Source: Cephalotrichum gorgonifer (lineage: Eukaryota > Ascomycota > Sordariomycetes > Microascales > Microascaceae). Taken from it: 64,000 nt of DNA. This document shows, in pieces, positions 34,521 through 46,033 of this stretch (position 1 is its first letter; each line of letters begins with the position of its first letter). Location: contig ONZQ02000001.1 of the NCBI GenBank assembly GCA_900312665.1, forward strand, positions 3,972,337 through 4,036,336. Direction: 5' to 3'. The notes beneath the pieces were generated by a model. That model was not told the origin of the DNA. It saw only the letters and a program-made list of their open reading frames with translations, and searched no databases. The translations under genes and the position numbers were made by a program.

Positions 34521-36045
34521 TCACGCGCCCACCCTGACAAACCGCGGGCTACTCGACTCCATGGGCGGCTCGATGACAATCGAGGGTGGAATGTACTTCT
34601 TCGGCGCCCGCGCACGTGGCGAGGGGACGGCCACGGAAGGGACCTTCGCGGCGGGGGGTGGTGGTGGGGGCAGGACAAAGTCGCCCTGGAGGGACGGTGC
34701 TTCTGGGGGGGGGCGTTGCCTTGGTGGCTGGGCGGCGGGGGAGGGACCGCGCGGCGGGGTGGGGGTCTGGGAGAGGGAGGTTATGGAGGAGGTGGAGCGG
34801 TTCTCGAAGGGGTTGCGGTGGCGCTGGGACAGGGGTGGCGTGGGGGTGTTGCTCCTGTCTGATTGAGGGGGCCTGTAGGCCGGGTGGGCGGGCATGGCGG
34901 AGAGGTTCCCGCTAAGCGACCGATCGTGGCCGGGCGCATTGTAGCTATAATTGCGCGCGTGTTGCGAGCCGCCGATAACCCGCCTCGGCTCCTTCTCATC
35001 TTCGTCGCGACCCTCCGCCCTGCTCGAAGCCGCGGACCGCCCGCCCGCTCCGTGGCCCATCCACGGCATCCCCGGCCCGCTCACGGGTGGCGGTGACCTA
35101 CTCCGCGAGTTAGGGTCCCGGTCAATCAGGTCCGCGGACGACGACCTACCGCTGCTTCGGTTCTTCTTGCGGCGGTAGACGAAGTAGAGGGCCGCGCCGC
35201 CGAATACGAGCAGCGCGGCGCCGACGGCGATACCGACGATGGCGCCTGTGGTGAGCGAGTTGGCCGACGCGCCGGGGTCGGTGTCCTTTTCATCATCGGA
35301 GCCGGTGGACACCTGTAGGTTCTCGCGCGTAAAGGGGGATCCGCCGATGCCGAGGATGGTGCCGGGCTCGGGTTCTTGGGCGCACCCGACTTGTAGGGCG
35401 ACCATAACTAGGGGCGGTGTTAGTGAAATGTGATTTTATTTTGTTTCTCCCTCCGGCCAGGTGAACGCCGGGTTCGGTCGGAGACTCACAGTTTCCTAGG
35501 TACGACTCATCATCACTAGCCTTAAGGCAGTCGACGCACGCCTTCAGCGTGTTTCCAAATAGGGATCCGTTCCCGGCAGCGCAGTACCCAAAGGCGTCGG
35601 AAGTGTCAGGCTCAAGGTTTCCAGCGAGAATGGCATCCTGGAGAGGCTCACAGGCCCAGCTAATGACGCAGGGCGAGCTGATGGTCTTCGCTTCATCCTC
35701 GAAGCCGTAGAGGCATGTGCCGAGGGAGTACCGCAGGTTGTACAGGAGCCAGTTGATGTCGCTCTCGGTGCCGTTGGTCTTATCGCTCTTCTGGAGGCAC
35801 TCGAGGCAGCTCTTGAACTTGATCCCCTCCGCGCTGTTCTTGTAGAGACTGTCCTGGCAGACGATATCTGTTGCGTTCGTGGTGGATGAGTCCGGGGAGA
35901 AGGGATCACCGTCCTCCTCGTCCATGCAGATGGCAGCGCATGGAGATCCGGGAGTGACTTGGATTCCTAGGGCGGAATGGAAGAGAGATGGGATGAGGAT
36001 GAGGAGGGCCAGGTAGAAGGTTGACGTTATCCTGAAGGACGCCAT
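34521..36045 (-). CDS. Cys-rich single-pass membrane protein, paralog B
   Basis: Function unknown. CDS is complement(join(34521..35407, 35490..36045)), 480 aa. A signal peptide (about residues 1-28, ending HSALG) precedes a cysteine-rich outer domain with two halves. The first half has PGSPCAAICMDE, DIVCQDSLY, KSCLECLQKS and WLLYNLRYSLGTCLYGF. The second has SSPCVISWACEPLQDA, FGYCAAGNGS and LKACVDCLKAS, then after the intron GNFMVALQVGCAQEPEPGT. The single membrane helix is TGAIVGIAVGAALLVFGGAA, followed by YRRKKNRSSGR. The tail is basic, proline-rich and contains GMPWMG, echoed by SMPWPE in paralog C. The start at 36045 was chosen for the signal peptide; the frame stays open 189 codons upstream but is not protein-like. 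Its intron matches intron 3 of paralog C in place and phase. Confidence 0.82.
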
Positions 36046-39000
36046 TGTTGGTTGATGAGGAGAGAAGGCGGAGAAGGGTTTATGAGAAGGGAAAAGGGTG
36101 GGAGGAGAGGAGTATCGGCTGAGAGGAGTAAGAAGCCGAGCACTACAAGTCCCGGTCCCGGAGCATGGCAAATCGTCGTAGCCTCCCCCTTTTTCCACAG
36201 TGAAGTATGTTACTCGCAAAGATCGAGGTCGTCGTCCTTCAGGTAATCTCGAATACCCGGGGAGATCCAGAGCAAGATGGTTGAGAACCCAAGATGGAAG
36301 AACAGTCTTGGGCGGGGAGCGGATGGAAGAATGTTTAGAAGCAAATAACCTCACAAGTAAGATCTGTGGCTCCCGGATCGGGGCATGTATGGATTCATAT
36401 ACAAGATGTACCCTATCGAGCCGGAAATAAAGGCAGGAGCAGATACGCGCGGGGCCACATAATGGGACGCTGCCAGCCAAGGCCAAGGCCAAGGGTTCCT
36501 TTCGTTGTCTCGGGGCGGAAATGCGGTGGCAGGCCACGGCCCAGATAGACCGGCGCATATGACATGTCTCCGCGCTTGGCCGACAGTCCCCACATTGGAT
36601 GGGCATACTCACATAGGAGTACGAGTATGTACCACGTTACCATTTACTCGCTACATACTCGCTGCATTAGGGACATATGAGCTAGAGTGCTACCCGGACG
36701 ACCACTCCCCGGGCCGGTCAAGGCGACCCAATCCCAGAATAGATGACTCGCGCCGGTATGATGAAGGGGGGGTCGCTCACCCGGCAGGCAGGGACACAAG
36801 AGGGTGAGCGGGTCGGAGGGAATCTCGGGGGAGTGGAGGGCGGGTCCAACCAGCGGGTGCTCGAGCAAGATCTCCCAGAATAGAAGCAGCCACGAATCGA
36901 GGTCCCCCCTGCCCCCGTTGGCCACGCGCCCTGGCTCGACCAAACGGGAGGCCGGTCAAGGGAGGGGAAGTGGAAGGGGGGCGACATGGGTGCACGACGG
37001 CTGACGTCCGTACCTGTGCGGGCCATGAGCCAGCAGCCAAGCCAGCGGAAGAGGAAAAAACTTACTTTTGGGGGCGAGGTATTATTTGTCGAGGTTGACA
37101 AACCGATCAGGAGGCAATATTTCAATATTCGGTTTTTAGGCTTGGCTGCACCTTCCAGGCGCTGGCGGGCTACCTGCCGAGATAGAGAGCCAATGATAGA
37201 GCTTCGTTTCAACTGAGCGCTAAGCTACCCTGGTACCTTGTTTCCTCATGGGCCAATAGAATCAACTGTCCGCTTCAGGGATGATGAGCCCGGGTAACGA
37301 GGAGATATGATTGGCCCCGAGCTATGGGTACCCCACCACCCTCTTCAGGGGAACCTCTGGTATTCTTACCCACCCCCGCTATTTCTACTTTCGACGACGA
37401 CGCGGCCGGGCGGGTTGAATGGTTCCTTCTGTTCTCCCTTCCAACCGGATATGAGCTTCCTATTCTTGCATCTACTAAGATCGAGGTTACACCCAACCCT
37501 CCCTCTATTGGGCCTATGTACTCCGTACATGAAAAGATGTCCGTGCGAGGAGGGTCTAGACCCTCGCGTGGACCTCGGATCTTCACCTCCATCTCTCTCT
37601 CCGATGCTGTCTCCCCATGTGCCACTCGGCGAGGTCGATCATCGCCTGCACAACGGCGATCTGAGGGCATTTATTACCCCATTCGCATGCCCCATCCGCA
37701 CGGCTCAGATCGGACATCGCATCTCGCTAGACTATCCGTAAAATGCCAGAGAACAACCCTAATCCCCCGACTGCCATCCGCAGTATTGGGCTCCTTCCAG
37801 GCCGGCTTGCTCGGTACTTGTAGGCTCAGGTCTTTCACGGCGCAGCGAGGCACTTTCTAATTTAGAAAGGAAATAAAGGAGACGAAAAAGCCTGGCTGGA
37901 CGCGCCTGATGAAACAGAGGCCGCAGAAGTGGCCGCCGGCGGAGGCGGAGTGGACCCCGGCGGAGGAGAAGAGCGCTAGTAAACTCCCATGTATACGTCA
38001 TTGCAAGTATTACTCGTGCTCACCTGGCCGGGCGCACGTCGGGACTACGCTACGGAGGACCAGGCCAATCTTGCCTACCAGTCCTTTCTATCGAGAGGAG
38101 AGGGACATCCCAGGCTGATTCGACGTGTCTTATCTAGCTCGTTACTCTGCCAAAGATTAAAGGAGTAGATTCGCGCGCTGCACCTCCAGGCAGAAGATCT
38201 CACTCGCTCCCTCCAATTTCCCTCCCGCTGCCACCAGCCACATACGCCAGCCTGTTTAAGTCAATGACAATATATTACCGGAGGATGCCCGGTCGACTCG
38301 ATAAAAGAGAGAGAAAAAAAGAGGGGGGAGAGTCCGAGCTCGATGGGGCGTTCCGCCGTTTACACATTCTAGACCGGAAAGAAACAAATGTAATGTGTGA
38401 TGAGATGTGATAGCAGCTGCAGGACCCACCAACCAACCGCCTGCAGGATATTCAAAAGGTATTGGAGAGGGGGAGGATCCCGTCCATCCCTGTCCCTGTT
38501 TTCTTGTCCAAAAATAACAACAGACCTTCCTTTTGAGCATAGTGTAAAAAAACGAGTAGCATCTACCGTGCTCTATCATGTCGTTAAACTGCTCGTAGCG
38601 TTGTCGCATGCGTCGTAGAAAGCTGCGAACAGAACCTTCTTTGTGCCATTCACCTTCTTCCACTTAAAACATGTGCATACAGAAACTGTTCCCATATATA
38701 CTAGCTCTTAATCGGATATGCAGTGAGTAGACTCATATCGGGGCTTCTGGGGGTGTATCGTAGGTACCCGAGAAGCAATACTAGTTAAAGCAACGGTATC
38801 ATTCTCGTCGGCTCTGTCCCATCCCCATCCACTCTCTCAACATTTCTGTGTTGGGTATCAGCCTTTCATTTGTTTCTTATCTGAGATACCTCGACAGTAT
38901 TATCACAGGTTGAGAGCCGCGTGACCCTCCTCCTACGCCAGATCGATGACTTCCGTCACAGACACCACGTTCTATCCCTAGGGAGAGGGAAAGCTCAAGG

Positions 39001-40053
39001 CTCTATTATGCTTTGATATCATGATGTACTACACAATCCGGCACTTGGGGACTCCTAATATAGTAATGCCGTAGAGCTACACCTCGTCGTGGATCATAGG
39101 CGTACCCTAACCTCATCTGCCTGATCATATCCTCTCCGCCGGCCCTGCCTCCCGGTGCCCATGAATCACAGCTCCTCCATTATCTAGTGGGGCTATGGCT
39201 CTTCCATCATCTAGCCCTCGGTCAAGGTGGCATTGGCCCCCTAGAGTGGGCCCCGGTCGGCCCCGGTCAATTGCCCTTCTCATTCCGTTCTCGCCCGAGA
39301 AGCTCTCCGTTGGCGGAGCAAGCCAGAACAAAGCATTGTATTAGACCGGTCTAACATATCAACGGCACGGGCACCCCTCGGCATCTAGTCTCGTGTGTAA
39401 GGTATACTTTTGAAACAGTAGCCACTCCCGCCTACAGGCATGATGAACCCCATGGGCGGAGGACAGGACAGTGTAGAGGTCCCCCCTTGCGTCCGAGTAG
39501 GGCTCGTAATGGTCGATCATCTCTCCTCGTGGGTGGCGCTCAGGAATGAAGCATTGTCTTGATGTCCATAGATGAGAACCCTAATTCCCATCTCTTAATA
39601 TTGTTCATGGATACACAATAAGAAAAAAGAACGGGCTACCCTCCGCTTGTGATTCGGACTCGAAGTCGTACGCACACTCCATCTCCAACACACGAGCTGC
39701 ATTGGACTGGCCAGCGGGTGTCCTCACATAGAGAGAGCCGCCATGAATGCGACAGCAGTATATCATCCACCTGCAAGGGGAAAAAAGAAGGGAAGCTTCG
39801 GGGACCGAGACACAAGGGACATGCGTCCACGCCTCTGTTCACCATACTGGCAACAGCATCGAGAGAACAACGAACGATACCTCCGTACCTCCCTCGGAGG
39901 ACACGTAAATATAAAAATGTACCCTCTCTCCTTGAGTCATTGTCACAGGCGCACCCGCGAACTGGCTCTCTCTATCTTCACCAATCTCTCCGCATCGGGA
40001 AAAAGAACTTGACTTACTAAACATTGCGTCTCGGGCACCACCAAGTCTCAAAG
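36046..40053. other. Gene-poor stretch of 4.0 kb
   Basis: No convincing gene on either strand. The open frames (for example 37275-37670 and 38256-38663) are short, overlap each other on both strands and lack protein-like composition. It includes GTACGAGTA at 36619-36627 and GTACTCCGTAC at 37518-37528. I see no repeat arms, no transposase-like frame and no RNA gene. Confidence 0.4.
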
Positions 40054-41140
40054 ATGACCATACTGCTACGGATCGCGCCATTGCTCCTCGTCAGCTCCTT
40101 GACATTCGCCCAAGATAGCCGCGAACAGGTGGGCGAGTGGACGCTCGGGGACTACTCGTTCAAGTGCCACAGGATCAGCGGCGGCTCACACTCTTGCACA
40201 CACGCCTTCTCCGTCAGTGAGGACGGGGGCCCCGAGTCTCCCTGCGCCCTGTTTTTTGATGGGACTAATGCCAAACCCCCGTATATTGTACACTGGGGGC
40301 ACCTGTCGTGTGGCGAGGGGTCACCGTACACCGTGACGGGGGGGGGCATCTGGTATCGCCGACTGGCCGTGGCCCTTCCCCTTGGTACGTAATTTGGGTT
40401 GAAAGACTGGAGGAGCACACCTCAGCCTTGTTCGTAATCCCCAACGGGGATAACGGGAAGGGGCTGACTTATACGTCACCGGCGTACCAGGGCGGGTATC
40501 CCACCCCGAGACGCCACTCTGTGCAGGAGAGGTCGAGCGAGGGAGCGGATGATTGGAGTCTGTTCTCGCCGATACGAAGTAAGTTGCCCCCGCCCTACTC
40601 CATTTGTTTGGTCACCCTGGCTGTCGGAGTGTAAATATCACCCGGCGGTGCCCCGACGCCCCGATATCTCATGAGAGTGAAGAATACGGGTGACCTTTGG
40701 GTGCTTATGAGGGTTCCGCGGCGTCTGGGAGAAGCGGCCCAGGTGGGAGCTGGCGTTCGCGTTTCTGATAGAGTAACAGACGTTTGGCGAGAGGTTTGAC
40801 GAGAACGTCATTTCTAATATCAACCACACCTACCCCGAGAATATGGAAGGCAGTCGCGAGAAGTTCTTGGTGCAGAAGTGGGCTAATACCGACTGGCGCG
40901 TGTTCTGGGGGCACGATGACCGAGGCGACTCAGTGATGACACTGAGAAAGTGAGTTACCTGCCAACGCATCTCTTCTCCCCTACCGGCCCAAATCCCTAC
41001 GGCCTAGCGGTGTCCGGGAAAATATTAATTCTTCTCCGGTCGTCAGCCCTGATTCGACTCGACCCTGGTTTGGGCGAGAGTGGGTGAATGAAAGAGGGGA
41101 GCTTGAGGATCATAGACCGAGCAAGCCAGAGGAGGCGTAA
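40054..41140 (+). CDS. Putative secreted protein, frame interrupted (possible pseudogene)
   Basis: Function unknown. A signal peptide (MTILLRIAPLLLVSSLTFAQ) starts at 40054. Exon 1 (40054-40325) gives a cysteine-containing mature protein (YSFKCHRISGGSHSCTH, SPCALFFDGT, HWGHLSCGEGSP). A likely 80-nt intron (40326-40405, GTACAC..AAG) leads to exon 2 (40406-40578; HTSALFVIPNGDNGKGLTY), then GTAAGT. Further on, a frame with FGERFDENVISNINHTYPE and FLVQKWANTDWRVFWGHDD runs to 40949, and a last exon (41047-41140) ends REWVNERGELEDHRP. Between 40712 and 40949 the same frame is cut by a TAA at 40774-40776; a C-to-T change of CAA would explain it, or TAACAG may be a splice acceptor of an intron I cannot resolve. 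If the gene is intact it would encode about 300 aa. Call and boundaries are tentative. Confidence 0.45.
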
Positions 41141-43247
41141 TCCTCAAAAAGTCATGACGATGGGTCGCCTCGTAGGCGATACGAGTCGACCTCCCAGAGT
41201 CCGGCGAGATGTCGCCTTCGTGTGGATGGGTCAGGCTGAGGTGGTTGGTCGTATAAGCCGCAACCACCATGGAAATGCGTCGTCGTCAATGGCGGCTTCG
41301 CTTCTTCGGGGGTGGGTATATCCTTAGAGTAGCAATTTTCCTTCTTCAAATACTCGTACCCGTATAAGCTGTTCTTGCTCTTGCTCTATGTTCTTACGGT
41401 TTGGTAATTCATTGGAGCGGGGTGTCGCGGTCACCCAGGTCACCCGCCGGTCCCACAACCAGAGAGAGTTGATGACCGAGATGGCGCCGACAATATGATA
41501 TAATGTCTATGCCCGCCCGTCTTGGATTTCAGTGGTCAGGTCGTAATCCTCAAAAGTGGCGAAGGAACGGACAAGAGCCAACCTCTGGGTCTTCGGTGTT
41601 CCGCCCGGGTTCTGACTACAACTAGATTGTGTTATCGCTGGTAGGTACGTGTTAGTAGGTGTGTTAGAACCGTCATGGAAGTACTCGTAAGTAGATGAGA
41701 TGAAGATCAAGATGATTGGGTAAACGATTTTGATATGTTTCGTTTCCCCAAAGCGCGGCCGGGCCGGGTCGAGCGAAATAAGCGGAGGAAGGACGACCAA
41801 GCTCGCTTCCAGTGTCCAGATGACAGGGGGTTGAAGAATTCTGCATGTAGATGGTCCTTGCATAGTACTTTCAGTATACCTATCATTTCATGCGAGTTTG
41901 CTAATGAAATCCAGGTATATCGGAGGTTTAACAGCCATCATGCGGGGACGAGGGGCAGATTAATGGTGACGGCGCTTAACACCTCGATTCTGTTGGCTGG
42001 GAAGGTGCGACCGAAAGGCGGAGGACAGGCGGGGCAAACAAATTTCCCCATTCATGATCCATTGGAATTTGGCAGTCTCCAATGTTCCCCACATACCCTG
42101 CTTTCTCTCTGGCCTTCCCTCCTCTCTTTACGGCCAGACCTATCGTTCTTTATGCATATGTCTTGTTTCTTCAACTTGTACAAGTACTATTTTCCTAGTG
42201 GGCCTTGCCGGAGGCGGCCGACCCCTTTTTCGTCGGGACGACGGGATGATGCGCTGGCTAAAGTTATCCATGTGCCGACAACAAGATGCCTTGAATACCC
42301 TGTAAAACGGCTGACGCGGGCGTTCTCTTGGCAGGATTGCCGGAACTTTGACGTTTGCCCCGGATCGGACGGGGGGAGAGGCTTGCCGATTCCCACAGTT
42401 CTGCCCCGGATCAGGTGGCGAATAAGATGGGATTGTCGGAGCCCTCACTTTCGCTTCCCGGACGGGGTGGTGAATAAGAAGCGGGAAGCACGCTCCTCGT
42501 CGCTCGTTCCTTGACAGCAATTTGAAGTCCTGCGTGCTTGGTGTGCCCAAATTTGTACAAGTACAATATAGCCACCCCTCCCAGACTCTCCTTCCCACTA
42601 GTAACTTAGCTTCCGGGTGAGATCTGCCAAAAGAGTGGTCGAGCTTCCACTTGGGCCCCCAAAAAGAAACCACAGTATCCTGTCCTGTCTTACCGGCGCT
42701 CGTACCAGTAGACACCGTCCGACGAAGGTGATTAGGCAGTGTGACGGGTCGGTGTGAGCCACTCCTTTTTCTACCCATCCTTGGTTTGGTATTATCTTCT
42801 CTCGACCCCCCCTTTCCCCCCTGGATAACAGCACGGTACTGCACCGGTACTTTTCTGTGTCCCATACTCTTGTCCCTGCAGAGTACGCCTTCCTTCGCTA
42901 TTTCAAGCGGCGCGCATCACCACCCTCAATTTAATTCCACCGCCACCTTTCGTCATCGCCGCCCCCAACTTATATCGCCTCGTGCTTCCACTTGTTCAAC
43001 AGGGAATCCGTTGTCTCCAATCCAAAGCGTCCCCTATTCGATTCCGATTTAATCCCTTTTCCCGCCCCGTCCTTAACCGACCCTCGTTTCCTGGAAACCC
43101 AGCCACCACCACCACCCCGCAATTCACCCCTCCGTCCATCGCGTCGATTCCGAAAAGGCTGTGACCGAGGCCAAAAGATCTCGCGCAAGCGGACAAGTAG
43201 GAGGGAAGCGCGGGGAGAGGGGACGGCGATATCTACCATCGCCCAGC
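41141..43247. other. Intergenic stretch of 2.1 kb upstream of NTA1
   Basis: The longest open frames, 41735-42514 (+) and 42140-42865 (-), overlap each other and have mixed composition without motifs, so I do not call them. TACTCGTAC is at 41351-41359. A CT-rich tract before 43000 probably belongs to the NTA1 promoter. Confidence 0.35.
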
Positions 43248-45989
43248 ATGAGGATTGGGTGCCTCCAGTTTAGTCCCCAGGTTGGCGATGTTGACCGCAA
43301 CCTGACGAGGGCCGACCGTGTCCTCAGTCGGGGCAATACTGAGGACCTGGACCTCATCGTCCTCCCTGAGATGGCCTTTTCTGGTAAGCCTACCTAAGAT
43401 CCCACCATTTGCCCGGTGACACTTGCGAACGTAATTGTTATATACTTGGCAGCGGGGGCGCGCCGCGCCGGCTATGTCGTGTCGCTGACAGTAGTAAAAA
43501 GGGTATAACTTCAAGTCTCTCGCCGAGATACACCCTTCCCTCGAGCCTACCGGCGCCGGCATATCCTCTCTCTGGGCCCGAACGACGGCCCTCAAATACA
43601 ACTGCCACGTCGCCGTTGGCTATCCGGAGACGACCGACATCTCACATAAATGGCCCGCAGACCCTGAGTACTACAACGCCGCCATCGTTGTCGGGCCCGA
43701 TGGCGAGAATGTCGCGCACTATAGGAAGACGCACCTGTACTACACCGACCAGACGTGGGCGCTCGAGGGCAACCACGGGTTCTACGGGGACCATATCACG
43801 GGGCTGGGTCAGACAGCTATTGGAATATGTAAGTGATGGTGACCCCTAACTTCCTTCGACCCCCGAGGTTTGGTGACTGACTGGCTCATAGGCATGGATA
43901 TCAAGTAAGTTTGTCGAGACTCTGTACTCCTTCCCAGATACGGCTTCCTCAATAGGCTGGCCAGCTAACCCTGCCTAGCCCGTACAAGTTCGAGGCACCT
44001 TGGGACAAGTTTGAGTTTGCCTACCACGTCCTAAGTTCCGATGCGAACCTGGTAATCGTATCAATGGCGTGGCTTACACTCGAGGATCAAGGGGTGTTCA
44101 ACAGCCTCCCGTCGCAAGAGCCCGATATGAGTACCCTGACCTACTGGGCTATGCGCCTCGAGCCTGTCATCCGCGCCGAGACGAAGGACGAAATAATCGT
44201 CGTCTTCTGTAATCGGTGCGGCGCCGAGGGCGACACCCTATACGCGGGGTCGAGCGCCGTCCTTGGCATCAAGGACGGGGAGGTAAATGTCTACGGGCTC
44301 CTCGGCCGCGGCGAGAAGAAGCTCCTGGTGGTCGACACGAATCAGGCGCCCGTCGCCAAGCTCGTGATGACTGGGATGGGGATGAAGTTGATGTCGTCGG
44401 GTAGCGGTCCCGGAGAGTCGTCCGCACCGCAGACGAACCCGTCTCGTTCCTCTCCTAAACCACGAGGGGATGACCAGAGGGCGCGCGCAGGTTCGCACGA
44501 GGGGGCCCGTGACCGCGGCTCTACTCCTTCCCGCACAAAAGGGGCCAATGCGATGACGGAGGCGGTGTTGGGTCCCCAACCCTCAGCCTTTGACTCGCCG
44601 AGGCAAGCCCTGTTGCGCCTCGCGCCCTTTCCTTCCGCCCAACATAACTCGCCCTCTCAGACCCCTGACGGTCCAAGGAAAAAACAAACAAACCCACCTG
44701 TTCTCACGATACCTGACACAAGCTCCCGATCATGGCGGAAGACTAACGACGCCAACCCGGCAAGTACGCCGCTCAGCGCCATGGTTGGAACGCCGACGCG
44801 AAAAATGGTGAAGGATCCCTCGGGCTCGCACTCGCACTCGAATTCGCCGCGCCCCGCATCGAGGGTTCCCGGCTCGGCGGTCGTGGCCAGTTCCGTGGGC
44901 CGTCACAGGGACAACGTCTTTAGTCCGCAAGACTCGGCCATCGGGCGGGCGACGCCCGAGACAGCGCCACGCAAATCCTCGCGCCGGAGCGGCGACAGCA
45001 ACCCCTCACGGCACAAGGAGGTGGGTCTGAAGCTAAATACCGTCGTCCCCGAAAAGGTCCTCCAGGGCGAGGACGAGGCGGCATGGAGGGCGCGGACGCT
45101 GAAGGATAGCCCTGTGGCGAGGAGGCCTAACTCGTCTGTCCTCACGCACTGGCTCGAGACGTTGCCGCAGGTGGCGGATCTGGCGCCTGTACCGGGGACG
45201 TCGCCAGCACAGCCGAGGCCGCCGTCTACACTGACAAGGGGCGAAGAGACGCCATCTGGGAGTCCGATTTGTCATGCATGTGGGCAGGGGGTCCCCGCGG
45301 GGAGTGGTGCAGTGGATGGTTCTGAGGTGTGTAAGACGGAGAAGAAACCTAGCTCGAAGAAGGCGGTCTCGGGGAACCGGGGGCCAAGGGTGGAGGGAGA
45401 GTCTAATCCTTTGCATTCGTCAAGAGATAGAGGAGACGTTACGCCCCTGCCGCCTAATCCGTCCCTGAAAGGTGCAGGGGTCGAGTGGGTTCCGGATCCG
45501 GCTGATGAGAATGGTGGGGGCAGGTTCCAGCGGGCGGGGTTGGCGCGGGTGGAGGAATTCAAAGACGAAGATGCCCTCCCCGTTCTTCAACCCCATGTCT
45601 TTGTCGCCGCTCCGAATCCCGGGGGCAGCAAGCCCCGAGAATTAAACAATGAAGGGGTAGATGAAGATGTTTTGGTTCATATCTCCCTCCAGCAAAAGGA
45701 GGTTGACGGCCCCAACGCGGGCTCGCTCGAGAAGGCGGACAAGGGTAACCATGTCATGGACGGCAGCGGAGACCACAAAGGCGAGACTCCTTTGCCAGAG
45801 GAAATCTCGCCGCAGAAGGACAAGTCCACCACCGACATCTTCACCGCCCAACTGCCAGCAAAACCGGAGCCGAATGGCGTTGGGGACCGAGACCCCCTCG
45901 CGCCGAGGACGGGGATCGTACCACCCCCCTTAAGGGAGCTGCAGAGGGTGGTGGCTGTGTCTGCCCGGCCGACAAGCGTGGCGTGGTAG
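43248..45989 (+). CDS. NTA1: Protein N-terminal asparagine amidohydrolase Nta1, with long C-terminal tail
   Basis: Nitrilase-superfamily amidase that deamidates N-terminal Asn and Gln to Asp and Glu, feeding the Arg/N-degron pathway. CDS is join(43248..43383, 43502..43828, 43892..43904, 43979..45989), 828 aa (yeast 457). The catalytic triad is visible: E41 in VLPEMAFSGYNF, K121 in HYRKTHLYYTD and C155 in ICMDINPYKFEAPW. The Cys codon is split by an intron, and exon 3 has only 13 nt, encoding the nucleophile loop. The amidase part ends near residue 293. The remaining 530 residues are serine/proline-rich and disordered in look, except for CHACGQG..SEVC at about 590-612, which could bind a metal. 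Exon 2 uses an AAG acceptor. The tail is open in one exon, so it is probably real. Confidence 0.88.
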
Positions 45990-46021
45990 GTTAGAGTTGG
46001 TATGACCTGGCCCGGGGGCCC

Positions 46022-46033
46022 GGGGGGGGGGGG
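46022..46033 (+). repeat. Run of 12 G
   Basis: A homopolymer 3' of NTA1. Its length may be affected by sequencing error. Confidence 0.7.

Noticed and set aside
36046..36612. 189-codon upstream extension of the paralog B frame
   Set aside because: The signal peptide begins at the ATG at 36045; the upstream part lacks protein-like composition and would bury the signal peptide.
40338..40347. Frameshift at the G run in the secreted protein gene
   Set aside because: An 80-nt intron (40326-40405) joins the two frames without a frameshift, so the intron was preferred; the G run remains a second choice.
41735..42865. Overlapping frames of 259 aa (+) and 241 aa (-)
   Set aside because: They overlap each other on opposite strands and lack motifs or biased codon use, so at most one could be real and neither looks it.
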